From contig JAJZIJ010000008.1 of assembly GCA_021810625.1 (NCBI GenBank), positions 1,770-65,769 of the forward strand: a DNA stretch of 64,000 bases, in the 5' to 3' direction. Position numbers and translations under genes: made by a program. This DNA is from Acidobacteriota bacterium. GTDB lineage: Bacteria; Acidobacteriota; Terriglobia; Terriglobales; Acidobacteriaceae. The notes below the pieces were generated by a model that saw only the letters and a program-made list of their open reading frames with translations, made no database searches and was not told where the DNA came from. The stretch's first letter is position 1. Each line of letters opens with the position of its first letter. Below, piece by piece: positions 26,498-34,701 of this stretch.

Positions 26498-26883
26498 AGC
26501 ATGTTGCCGATCCCAGCGTCTGGTTGATGATTGGAACCATCGTGGTGCTGGCCACGGCTGGCGATGTTTCCCTCGCGGGAGCCATGCGCCATATTGGCGA
26601 CTTCGACGACATTCGCGCTCGCTCCGGCTTGCGTGGCGCGATCCGCGCCGTGTTGGGGAATCTGCGTTTTCTCTTTGGCGTGCTCTGTATGGCGCTCAGC
26701 TTTTTCGCGCTGCTCTTCGCCCTGAGCTGGGCGGATGTCAGTCTGGTTGCGCCCGCTTCTGCTGCGCTCACCTTTGTAACCAACGCCTTCGCCGCCAAAT
26801 GGATTTTGAAGGAAAATGTGGATCGGCGACGCTGGTTTGCCGCTGTCTGCGTCTGCCTGGGCGTGTTGCTCATCTCGCGCTGA
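26494..26883 (+). CDS. Half-size DMT/EamA-like membrane protein, subunit 2
   Basis: A 129-residue paralogue of the preceding gene with four hydrophobic segments. The start GTG 26494 overlaps the upstream stop as GTGA, giving tight coupling. Shared landmarks are GD..L.GAMRHIG near the start, LFALSWADVSLVAPASA in the third helix and a final CVCLGVLLISR helix. Unequal, coupled half-transporters of this size resemble ArnE/ArnF, which flip an undecaprenyl-linked sugar across the inner membrane. A lipid-linked substrate is therefore attractive here, but this is inference. The gene ends 21 bp from the convergent hpnE. Confidence 0.75.
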   Translation: MKHVADPSVWLMIGTIVVLATAGDVSLAGAMRHIGDFDDIRARSGLRGAIRAVLGNLRFLFGVLCMALSFFALLFALSWADVSLVAPASAALTFVTNAFAAKWILKENVDRRRWFAAVCVCLGVLLISR

Positions 26884-26904
26884 ACGACGAATCTGTCCTC
26901 GAAC

Positions 26905-28350
26905 CTACCCAAATATCCGCATGAATCCCTGCACGGGTAGATCGGCTTGCAGAAATTTTTGCTCGTGGTTTTGGTTGCGCGTATATGCCTCCGCTGCCAA
27001 ATATCCGCTGCGAACCGCGCCTTCCATCGTTGCAGGCCAGCCTGTCGCCGTCCAATCTCCGGCCAGAAAAATCCCAGGCCATGCCGTGATCGGGCCGGGA
27101 CGATGGGCATCCAATCCCGGCGTAACGCAAAAGGTTGCGCGCACTTCCTTTACAACTGTGGCCTTCAACAAATTTGCCTGCCGCGCTGCGGGAAAAAATT
27201 CCGCAAGCTCACGCAGCGCCAGATCAAGGATCTCCTGCCGCTGCATCGGCACCAGCGTCTTCGATGCGCTCACCACCAGTTCGAGATAATCCCCCGCAGC
27301 GTTGGCGCGTGTCTGTGGCTGTAAGAGCGACTTGTTGAACATCCACTGAATTGTCGTGTCCAGCAAAACCGCGTGCGGCAATTCTGTAATTTTTCGATCA
27401 AACCAAAGATGAATCCCCGTGATGGGCGAATGTTCAAAGTGTGCAAGCTGATCCGGCAATTTGTTCTGCGCACCCGAAGCCAGCGCTGGCAACATCGGCA
27501 ACAATTTCTGCGTCGCTTCAAAGGGTAGCGCCAGAATAACGGCACCTGCGTCGATGCGGATTCCCTGCCCCATCACCGTCCAGCGATGACTTTCTGGATG
27601 AAAAGAAAATCCTTCGGCGCTGACGCGCAGCAGCACCTCGCCACCACGCGCGCGAATATATGCCACGGCGTGATGGTACAGTTCGCTTAATGGAATGGTT
27701 GGAAATCCCATGCGCCCTGCGATCGGCGAACTCATAAACGAACTGCGAATCACCATTCCGGCATAACGAACGGACAAGCGATCCAGATCATCATTCAGCG
27801 CGCTGTGCATCAAGGGCTTCCAAAAGCGCTCCACCGATGCCCGCGTCTGTCCATGCCGCTCCAGCCAATGCGCGAAATCTTCCGCAGTGTCTTCCGGCAC
27901 GCCTTGCAGCAGCGCCATCATGGCGCGGGCAATCGCCAGCTTATCCGACAGCGTGAAAGCCCGCGCCGCAAGAAAGGAAAAGGTATTGTGCAGCGGAGCG
28001 GGCAAAGCTCCCGGATATAAATCGCTGCGCCGTCCGCCCGGCTCAAGAAATGTAAAACGATCAAACCACTGGATGCGATTCTCAACGCCCAGCCTGCGAT
28101 ACAGGTCGATGAGATTGGTGCAACTGCCCAACAGCAAATGCTGACAGTTATCAACGATCTCCCCTGTGCCGGGATGCTCGTAGGAAGAGGCGCGCCCGCC
28201 AACGTAAGGACGGCGCTCCAGCAATTGCACACGATAGCCCGCATCGGCCAACGCGCAGGCGGAGGCAAGGCCCGCAAGCCCGCCGCCAACAACCACGACA
28301 TCGCACACAGCGCGGTCTGCATCGCGTGGCGCGAAATCCGTTGCTTCCAT
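26905..28350 (-). CDS. hpnE: Hydroxysqualene dehydroxylase HpnE
   Basis: A 481-residue FAD-dependent oxidoreductase of the squalene-associated desaturase family. It reduces hydroxysqualene to squalene, the last step of the HpnCDE route. VVVVGGGLAGLASACALADAG at the N-terminus is the dinucleotide-binding fold, LLERRPYVGGRASSYEH follows, and the C-terminal FAD motif is GIFLAGDWTATGWPATMEGAVRSG. ATG 28350 is used. TTG 28362, with GGAG five bases upstream, is a serious alternative that would add four residues. It is the last gene of the minus-strand hopanoid operon, 36 bp after hpnD. Confidence 0.93.
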   Translation of the reverse strand: MEATDFAPRDADRAVCDVVVVGGGLAGLASACALADAGYRVQLLERRPYVGGRASSYEHPGTGEIVDNCQHLLLGSCTNLIDLYRRLGVENRIQWFDRFTFLEPGGRRSDLYPGALPAPLHNTFSFLAARAFTLSDKLAIARAMMALLQGVPEDTAEDFAHWLERHGQTRASVERFWKPLMHSALNDDLDRLSVRYAGMVIRSSFMSSPIAGRMGFPTIPLSELYHHAVAYIRARGGEVLLRVSAEGFSFHPESHRWTVMGQGIRIDAGAVILALPFEATQKLLPMLPALASGAQNKLPDQLAHFEHSPITGIHLWFDRKITELPHAVLLDTTIQWMFNKSLLQPQTRANAAGDYLELVVSASKTLVPMQRQEILDLALRELAEFFPAARQANLLKATVVKEVRATFCVTPGLDAHRPGPITAWPGIFLAGDWTATGWPATMEGAVRSGYLAAEAYTRNQNHEQKFLQADLPVQGFMRIFG

Positions 28351-28386
28351 CGCAGTCGTCAATCCATCTCCGTTCGATGTAAAAAT

Positions 28387-29355
28387 CTATGCGCGCGACA
28401 ACAATCGCGCGCGCAAAACCATCCACAGACCACGCAGCAGGATGGCGATCTTTTCATGTGTTGGAACTTTTATTTTTCCAGAAAAAACCTGGTATCGCCG
28501 CGCCGTAATATGCTCCAATAAACGCCGGTAGACAGCCACCAGAACCCAGAGCGCTGGCCGACTGTCCGGTGAAATCATTGGCAGCAGCGCCTCAGCAGCG
28601 GCGTAATACTTGCGTGCGCGTTGGGCCTCCATCTCTAAAAGCGAATGCGCCGCCAGTGACATCGGCGCATCGCCCCGCATCGCCGCCACTTCCTCCGCCG
28701 TCAGGCCGTAGCGACGCAAATCCTCCAGCGGAAGATATACGCGCCCACGTTCCGCATCCTCCCGAACATCGCGCAGAATGTTGGTGAGTTGAAACGCAAT
28801 CCCCGTTTCTTCCGCGAGTTTTTCCGCGCGCGCATCCTGATATCCGAAAACGCGAATGCAGACCAGACCCACGACAGAGGCAACGTAATAACAATACCGA
28901 TACAAGTCATCAAAGGTGCGATAGACAAGAAAGGGATGGCCGCTGGAAGCGTCTTCTGTCTCTTGCGGAAGCTCCGCGCCCACTCCGCGCCCGTTCTCCG
29001 GCTGCGGCATCAGATCCATCATCGTGCCCTGCACAAGCTGGTCGAGCAACTCGTTCGAGATTGCAAAACGCTGCTGCACATCGCGCACGGCAAGGAACAC
29101 AGGGTTTTCCGTTACAGCGCCAGCAGCAACGCGGTGCCACTCCTCCAACCACGCCGCCGCCCGTTGACGGCGCTCCTCCAGTGGAATACTCTCGTCATCC
29201 GCAAGATCATCCGCATGGCGCATGAACGCATACATCGCGCACATGGCAGATCGTTTGTGCCGGGGCAAAACAAGAAATGCATAATAAAAATTTTTGGCTT
29301 CGCTGCGGGCGATCTTCCTGCAAACCGTATACGACTGTTCAATGGAAAGACTCAC
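28387..29355 (-). CDS. hpnD: Presqualene diphosphate synthase HpnD
   Basis: A 322-residue trans-isoprenyl diphosphate synthase of the squalene/phytoene synthase family. It condenses two farnesyl-PP to presqualene-PP. The first acidic motif is HADDLADDE (~47-55) and the second is NILRDVREDAERGRVYLP (~195-212); both bind Mg-diphosphate. The start GTG 29355 overlaps the hpnC stop by four bases, so the two squalene-forming enzymes are translationally coupled. Pairing with HpnC and HpnE is diagnostic of the NADPH-independent squalene route. Confidence 0.95.
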   Translation of the reverse strand: MSLSIEQSYTVCRKIARSEAKNFYYAFLVLPRHKRSAMCAMYAFMRHADDLADDESIPLEERRQRAAAWLEEWHRVAAGAVTENPVFLAVRDVQQRFAISNELLDQLVQGTMMDLMPQPENGRGVGAELPQETEDASSGHPFLVYRTFDDLYRYCYYVASVVGLVCIRVFGYQDARAEKLAEETGIAFQLTNILRDVREDAERGRVYLPLEDLRRYGLTAEEVAAMRGDAPMSLAAHSLLEMEAQRARKYYAAAEALLPMISPDSRPALWVLVAVYRRLLEHITARRYQVFSGKIKVPTHEKIAILLRGLWMVLRARLLSRA

Positions 29356-30305
29356 TCTGCTCTCCTCGTCGTCATCTTCTTCGCGAGGGCGAGCAACAGC
29401 AAACCCAGTTTGCGCGGCTTGCTGATTGCGGGCCGCGCGCGCAACACATCGTAATGCTGCCGTTCAATGGCGCGTAGAATCTCCATTCCGCCGCGACTGA
29501 ATAGATCAATGTCGATGGCCAGTTCAGCATCCAGCCGCCCGATCAGCGGCATTCCCTTGCGGAGAAGATCGCGCGTATATTCCACTTCATATTGCATCAG
29601 CGCGCGAAATTCCGTGGTGCAGCGGCGCTCTCGAATTTGTTCTTCGCTCACTCCAAACCGCCGCATATCTGCCTGCGGCAGATAGATGCGATTCTTCTGG
29701 AAATCCACGCTGACATCCTGCCAGAAATTTGCCAGTTGCAGCGCGGTACAGGTGAAGTCCGAGAGCGCGAAGCGTTCCGGGTCGCGATAGCCGCTTGCAT
29801 AAAGCACCAGATGCCCCACAGGATTGGCCGAGTTTTGGCAGTAGCCCAACACATCCTGCATCGTCTCGTAGCGCTGCACTGTTTGATCCTGGCGAAAAGC
29901 GATCAGAAGATTTGCAAATGGCTCTTTGGGAATTTCGCATCGCCGTATCGTCTCCGCGAGCGCGACAAAGACCGGATGACGCATCTCTCCGCGATAGCAG
30001 GCATCCAGTTCCGCTCCCCAGAAATCGAGCAGCGCAAGCGATTGTTGCGTGTCTCCCACTTCATCGCCAAGATCGTCTGAGATGCGGCAATAGGCGTAGA
30101 TGCTTTGAAAGTGCGGACGCAAACGCTCCGGCAAAAACCATGAGGCGACATGGAAATTCTCATAGTGCGATTCCGTGAGCCGACGACAAAATAGCTGCGC
30201 CTCTTCCAGCGTCGGAACTTGAGCTGGCATTCGATAGAGCGCGGGAAGTTTTTTCCATCCAGCCTCCAGTGCCGCAACGTCGATTGATGTTGTTTGGATT
30301 GTCAT
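29352..30305 (-). CDS. hpnC: Hydroxysqualene synthase HpnC
   Basis: A 317-residue squalene/phytoene-synthase family member. In the HpnCDE route it converts presqualene-PP to hydroxysqualene. Motifs are YCRISDDLGDEVGD (~71-84) and LANFWQDVSVDFQKNRIYLP, plus an N-terminal SHYENFHVASWFLP segment typical of HpnC. It starts 8 bp after the zinc dehydrogenase stop and overlaps hpnD by four bases. Confidence 0.95.
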   Translation of the reverse strand: MTIQTTSIDVAALEAGWKKLPALYRMPAQVPTLEEAQLFCRRLTESHYENFHVASWFLPERLRPHFQSIYAYCRISDDLGDEVGDTQQSLALLDFWGAELDACYRGEMRHPVFVALAETIRRCEIPKEPFANLLIAFRQDQTVQRYETMQDVLGYCQNSANPVGHLVLYASGYRDPERFALSDFTCTALQLANFWQDVSVDFQKNRIYLPQADMRRFGVSEEQIRERRCTTEFRALMQYEVEYTRDLLRKGMPLIGRLDAELAIDIDLFSRGGMEILRAIERQHYDVLRARPAISKPRKLGLLLLALAKKMTTRRAE

Positions 30306-30313
30306 TGTTTTTC

Positions 30314-31375
30314 TCAGGGAAGAATCACCGTTTTTATGTCCGCGCTCGACGGATGCGTCCCGCGATCCATCATGCGCGCAAAGACCGGAACAATGTCATC
30401 AAGAGACGCTCGTCCGGTGAGAAAAGCAGCACTCGAAAATTTGCCGCTGGCAATCCACTCAAATGCGCTCCGGCACACCGAGGGTCGATGATGAAAACTC
30501 GCGCGCAAGGTGAGATTGTTGTAATGCAGCCGATTGGTATCCAGCGCCACTGTGGTTCCCGCTGCACACCCGCCAAAAAAATTGACCACGCCGCCTTTGC
30601 AAACCATATCCACGGCCCATTGCCAGGTCTGCGGCATGGCCACAGCCTCAATCACCGCATTCGCGCCGCGATGCCCCGGCGTCAACGCGCGCACTGCGGC
30701 GACCACATCTTCCACTACGCCTGCATCCACAACATGACTGGCCCCCAATGCCTTCGCCGTTTTCGCCTGCGCATCTCGTCTAACGACAGCGATAACATTG
30801 GCTCCCATCTGATGCGCGAGATGAATGAACATCAGGCCAATCGGCCCGGCTCCGATCACAACGATTTGATTTCCCGGCTGCACGCCGGTCTCTTCCATGC
30901 CATGCACCACGCAGGCCAGCGGCTCGGTCATGGCCGCGTGTTCCAGCGGGACAGACTCCGGCACATGAAGCATGTTCTTTGCCACGATGCGCGCCGGAAT
31001 GCGAATATACTCCGCATACGCTCCGTTGTTGAAGAGCAGATCGTCGCAAAGATTCTCCTGCCCGCGACGGCAAAAATAGCAAGCGCCGCACGGCGCGGAG
31101 TTCAACGCAACCACGCGGTCGCCTTCGTGGAAATCAGCAACACCCGCGCCCACCATCGCAACGTGTCCGGAAAGCTCGTGTCCAAAGGGAATGGGCGGCT
31201 GCAACATTTTTGCGTGATAGCCGCGACGGTAGACCTTCAAGTCCGTCCCGCAGGTGAGCGCGGCGCGCACGCGCACAATCACCTCACCCTCCGCTGGCTC
31301 TGGAATGGGAAGGCGCTCGATGCGCAGGTCTTCTTTGCCGTAGAGGACAGCCGCTTTCATGGTTTGCGTCATCAT
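30314..31375 (-). CDS. Zinc-dependent medium-chain alcohol dehydrogenase 1, within hopanoid operon
   Basis: A 353-residue MDR-family dehydrogenase. CGTDLK (~42) and GHELSG (~65) supply catalytic zinc ligands. CGACYFCRRGQENLC (~95-109) holds the four structural-zinc cysteines. The Rossmann motif is VVIGAGPIGLMF. The loop after the second Rossmann strand reads VVRRDAQ, with Arg where NAD-specific enzymes have Asp, so NADP(H) preference is possible. It resembles the sorbitol/threonine dehydrogenase branch, which oxidises or reduces polyols and sugar-like substrates. It is 24 bp after dehydrogenase 2 and 8 bp before hpnC, clearly inside the operon. No role in hopanoid synthesis is established; a side-chain reductase is proposed in the findings. 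Confidence 0.85.
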   Translation of the reverse strand: MMTQTMKAAVLYGKEDLRIERLPIPEPAEGEVIVRVRAALTCGTDLKVYRRGYHAKMLQPPIPFGHELSGHVAMVGAGVADFHEGDRVVALNSAPCGACYFCRRGQENLCDDLLFNNGAYAEYIRIPARIVAKNMLHVPESVPLEHAAMTEPLACVVHGMEETGVQPGNQIVVIGAGPIGLMFIHLAHQMGANVIAVVRRDAQAKTAKALGASHVVDAGVVEDVVAAVRALTPGHRGANAVIEAVAMPQTWQWAVDMVCKGGVVNFFGGCAAGTTVALDTNRLHYNNLTLRASFHHRPSVCRSAFEWIASGKFSSAAFLTGRASLDDIVPVFARMMDRGTHPSSADIKTVILP

Positions 31376-31399
31376 CTCAATGCTTCTATTTTCGCAGAG

Positions 31400-32530
31400 C
31401 TAGGCCGGATTGGGTTGAATCACGATTTTTAGCGAATCCGGCCTGGGTTGCGACGCAAATTGAATGGCCTCCGCAGCCTGCTCCAGCGAGAAGCGATGCG
31501 AGATCAGCGGAGTCAAATCAAAGCCGGAATGATAGCCCTGCAATACTTGCTGCACGCCTTCGTCCTGAATTTCAACCGAGGCGCTGTACGAGCCAAGCAG
31601 AGATTTTTCGTCCATGCAGACTGCTGCCGGATCGATTCCGGCCTCGCCATGCTGCGTCTGCGCAAAGAGAAGTACACGCCCTCCCGGACGAGCCGCGTCC
31701 ATTGCGGTACGAATCAACGCATTGCCCGCCACGGCAAGAATCACGGCATCCGCGCCACGACCATCGGAATGCTCTTTGGCGGCAGCAACAACATCTTCGC
31801 AGCTCGCGTCGATGGAGCGCGTCAATCCAAAACCCGCCGCAACCCGATGCCGCGAGGAATACAGATCAGAAGTAAGAATCTTTGCGCCTGTCCGTTGCGC
31901 CAGCGCAGCCAGAAGAATTCCAATGGGGCCTTGGCCGATGACAAGCACCGTTTCATCCGAGGCAAGATGTAAATTTCGCACCGCTTTCAGGCATGTATTG
32001 ACCGGCTCAATAAAGGATGCCTGCTCAAAAGGAACATCGTCGGGAATGCGAATCATGCCGCGCTGCACAATCCAATCCATCACGCGGATGTACTCGGCAA
32101 AGCCGCCGCCAGCAGGCTCGAACCCCGCCGTGCAGCCAACGCGCTTGTACACGGAGCACTGCGCGAAGGTCTTCTTGTGGCAGTAATAACATTCGCCGCA
32201 GGGAATATGATGGAAGGCCATCACGCGATCCCCAACCTGCCAGCCCTGCACGCCAGCGCCCAGCGCAACGATGGTTCCAGCCATCTCATGCCCAAAGATG
32301 CGCGGCGCGGTATGCGATCCTGTATGAATTTTTTTCAGATCGGTACCACAGATGCCGCAGGTGTGGATGCGCACCAGCACCTCGCCCTCGCTGATCGCCG
32401 GAACCGGAATAGTTTCCACGCGCACATCGTTGATGCCGCGATAAACTGCCGCGCGCATGGTGGACGGCACCGTAAAGGATTGCGCCTCGATTCCAGAGAA
32501 TGCCGCTGCCGCCATTGATCGTTTATCCAT
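31400..32530 (-). CDS. Zinc-dependent medium-chain alcohol dehydrogenase 2, within hopanoid operon
   Basis: A 376-residue MDR-family dehydrogenase with complete zinc sites: CGICGTDLKKIH and GHEMAG (catalytic) and CGECYYCHKKTFAQC (structural). The cofactor fold is VIGQGPIGILLAALAQ, followed by LTSDLYSSRH, where the Asp suggests NAD(H). This differs from the Arg of its neighbour, so the two enzymes may use different cofactors. ATG 32530 overlaps the hpnG stop by eight bases and is preceded by GGAACGAA; ATG 32545 is less well placed. The overlap with hpnG argues for co-translation with the enzyme that produces the ribosyl intermediate. Confidence 0.85.
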   Translation of the reverse strand: MDKRSMAAAAFSGIEAQSFTVPSTMRAAVYRGINDVRVETIPVPAISEGEVLVRIHTCGICGTDLKKIHTGSHTAPRIFGHEMAGTIVALGAGVQGWQVGDRVMAFHHIPCGECYYCHKKTFAQCSVYKRVGCTAGFEPAGGGFAEYIRVMDWIVQRGMIRIPDDVPFEQASFIEPVNTCLKAVRNLHLASDETVLVIGQGPIGILLAALAQRTGAKILTSDLYSSRHRVAAGFGLTRSIDASCEDVVAAAKEHSDGRGADAVILAVAGNALIRTAMDAARPGGRVLLFAQTQHGEAGIDPAAVCMDEKSLLGSYSASVEIQDEGVQQVLQGYHSGFDLTPLISHRFSLEQAAEAIQFASQPRPDSLKIVIQPNPA

Positions 32531-33224
32531 TTTCGTTCGTTCCATGTGTTTGGTATGCCAGTAGAATACGATGCAATTCCTGACAAAGATTTCGCGCCGA
32601 CGCAGATGCGGTTCGCGCCATGCGCATCGTCGCCAGCCACATCCAGGGCCGCAGCGCGACATGCAGGGCAAATGCCTTTTCGCGAATCCATCCATCGTCG
32701 GTGGTAAATGCCTGGAGCAACTCCGGTGGCGCATCCTCGCATTCATCCGAGATGGTCTTGACGGCGGCAAAGGGAATTTTATTTTCTGCCGCCAGGCGCG
32801 CCACTGTGGCTGCTTCCATATCTACATACTCGGCATCGAACTCCACCGCAAGCGCCCGCTTTTCCTGCGCGTTGGCAACCTTGGCTACCGTTACCAACGT
32901 GCCCGTCCCTGCCACCGCCGTAAATTTTTGATTGGTTGCGGCATCCACCACGTAGGCCGGATGATAAATGGAACCAGCGAAAAATTCCGACTTCAAGGCT
33001 CCCGCCCATCCCACGGAAAAAAGGTAGGAAATCGGCCCACGCGCCAGCGCTGCCTGCACGGCAATCTCCGCGCGCGCAGCGCCCATTCCGGCGCAGACCA
33101 CAACCGCGCTATCGTTCGTATACACGAAGATTTTTTTTGCGGGATCGCTCTCCTCCTGCCAGCCGCGAACCAAGCTTGCAATCTCGCGCGGCAGCGCGGC
33201 GATGATGGCGATTCTCGGCTTCAT
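32523..33224 (-). CDS. hpnG: Adenosylhopane nucleosidase/phosphorylase HpnG
   Basis: A 233-residue protein of the purine nucleoside phosphorylase fold. It removes adenine from adenosylhopane to give a ribosylhopane intermediate. Seen features are IAIIAALPREIASLV at the start, CAGMGAARAEIAVQAAL, and the substrate-site segment EYVDMEAATVARLA followed by KTISDEC. ATG 33224 overlaps the hpnA stop as ATGA; the longer frame would run deep into hpnA. Its stop overlaps the following dehydrogenase gene. Confidence 0.92.
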   Translation of the reverse strand: MKPRIAIIAALPREIASLVRGWQEESDPAKKIFVYTNDSAVVVCAGMGAARAEIAVQAALARGPISYLFSVGWAGALKSEFFAGSIYHPAYVVDAATNQKFTAVAGTGTLVTVAKVANAQEKRALAVEFDAEYVDMEAATVARLAAENKIPFAAVKTISDECEDAPPELLQAFTTDDGWIREKAFALHVALRPWMWLATMRMARTASASARNLCQELHRILLAYQTHGTNENG

Positions 33225-34243
33225 GCGGAAGGAGTATTCCCTTGCGGCGCGTATCCGTTCACATATCCGTTGGCGCGAAACCAATCAATGGCGGAGTGAA
33301 GCGCGGGGTCGATGGGAAGCACCTGGTAGCCCAGCTCGCGCTCCGCTTTGGCCGAGGAAGCGAACATTTTCTTTTTACCCATGCGCACGGCTTCAACCGT
33401 GGCGCGTGGTTCGCGACCCAGGATGCGTCCGGTAATCCATTCGTCAAAAAAAGCAAAGGTCATGGCCACGGAGTGCGGCACTTGCATCGTCGGCGAAGGC
33501 AGTCCAGTGATGGCCGCCATGCGATCCAGAATCTGCTTGAGCGTCAGATTTTCTCCGCCCAAAATGTAGCGTTCCCCCGACCGTCCACGCTCCAGCGCCG
33601 CGACGTGCGCCTGCGCGATGGCCTTTACATCCACCAAATTCAGACCGGTATCGACATACGCCGGAAATTTTCGATTCAAAAAATCCACCACAATACGCCC
33701 GGTCGGCGTTGGCTTGGCATCGTCCGAACCAATCGGCGTGGTTGGATTCAGAATGATGACTGGCTGACCACTGCGAGCGGCAGCAACGGCCTCTTGCTCG
33801 GCCATAAACTTGGAGCGTTTATAGTGGCCAATCATATCGGCCAGCGCAACCGGGGTCTCCTCGTCAACAATGGTGCCGTCGGCGCGAAAGCCCATCGTGG
33901 CCACGCTTGATGTGTAGACCACGCGCCGCACGCCAGCCTCATGCGCAAGCTGCAATAGCTCTCGCGTGCCTGTCACGTTCGCGGCATACATCGCATCGGG
34001 ATCGCGCACCCACAGACGATAATCAGCGGCAACGTGGACGAGCGCTTCACAATCGGCCAGCGCCGCCGCCAGCGTGGAAGGCTGTCGCAGATCACCCACC
34101 ACCAACTCCGCATGGAGAGATTGCAGATGTTCCGCGCGACTGGCTCTACGAACGAGCAGGCGAAGCTGCGCGCCGTTGGCGCTGAGCGCGCGCGCAACGT
34201 GCGTGCCCACAAATCCAGTCGCGCCTGTCAGGAAGATTTTCAT
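33221..34243 (-). CDS. hpnA: Hopanoid-associated sugar epimerase HpnA
   Basis: A 340-residue extended short-chain dehydrogenase/epimerase. The NAD(P)-binding motif TGATGFVGTHVARAL opens the protein, and the catalytic YXXXK is YKRSK near residue 140, preceded by VVYTSSVATMG. HpnA proteins occur in most hopanoid clusters, but their reaction is not firmly established. The name means association rather than proven sugar epimerisation. It is coupled to hpnG by a four-base overlap and lies 32 bp after the unknown 141-aa gene. Confidence 0.9.
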   Translation of the reverse strand: MKIFLTGATGFVGTHVARALSANGAQLRLLVRRASRAEHLQSLHAELVVGDLRQPSTLAAALADCEALVHVAADYRLWVRDPDAMYAANVTGTRELLQLAHEAGVRRVVYTSSVATMGFRADGTIVDEETPVALADMIGHYKRSKFMAEQEAVAAARSGQPVIILNPTTPIGSDDAKPTPTGRIVVDFLNRKFPAYVDTGLNLVDVKAIAQAHVAALERGRSGERYILGGENLTLKQILDRMAAITGLPSPTMQVPHSVAMTFAFFDEWITGRILGREPRATVEAVRMGKKKMFASSAKAERELGYQVLPIDPALHSAIDWFRANGYVNGYAPQGNTPSA

Positions 34244-34275
34244 AGACGTTTGCGTGGAAGAAATTGTCCAGATGC

Positions 34276-34701
34276 CTAGTCGAGCGCCTCGGCCTCAATC
34301 CCAATGTTCGTTTCGCCCGCAGATTTCTTTTCCCAGTATTTGCGAAGCCACGCCTCCCAGCTTTTTCCGGCAGCCGTGTCGCGCCCGCTAAAGGCCAGCG
34401 CGGCAATCTCCGAATATGGGACGACCATCTTCTCATCCGAATCCTTCGGAATCACACGCACGCAGGATTGCTGAAGCGTTGGCGCGCTGCGGCGGTCGAA
34501 GACGTAGCCTTCGATTTTACTGCCCGCCTTGAGCGTGATGGTCACATCCCCGCGAAAATCGAACGCCTTTTCCATCGCGTCGCAAATCTCTTCCTGCGTG
34601 GCCAATGGCGGTATCCAGCCTTCAAGGTTTTCGTGCTCAAACCCAAGGGCGACTTCCTGTTCAGATATCGGCGGGTTCTGCAATTCGGAAGTTGAACTCA
34701 T
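34276..34701 (-). CDS. Uncharacterised 141-aa protein between hpnH and hpnA
   Basis: A soluble acidic protein with no signal or membrane segment and no family that I recognise. The N-terminus is polar. The middle (AFDFRGDVTITLKAGSKIEGYVFDR) looks like a small beta-barrel, reminiscent of Sm-like or SH3-like folds with a G..I.GYV.D turn. The rest (VRVIPKDSDEKMVVPYSEIAALAFSGRDTAAGKSWEAWLRKYW) continues in strands plus a helix. ATG 34701 overlaps the hpnH stop as ATGA, so it is translationally coupled to the adenosyl transferase. This suggests a structural or regulatory partner in side-chain formation, which is inference. Confidence 0.75.
   Translation of the reverse strand: MSSTSELQNPPISEQEVALGFEHENLEGWIPPLATQEEICDAMEKAFDFRGDVTITLKAGSKIEGYVFDRRSAPTLQQSCVRVIPKDSDEKMVVPYSEIAALAFSGRDTAAGKSWEAWLRKYWEKKSAGETNIGIEAEALD

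Noticed and set aside
30269-31432. 387-codon plus-strand frame
   Set aside because: It is antisense to the first zinc dehydrogenase, whose catalytic and structural zinc motifs are complete. The plus product is His/Arg-rich with no motif.
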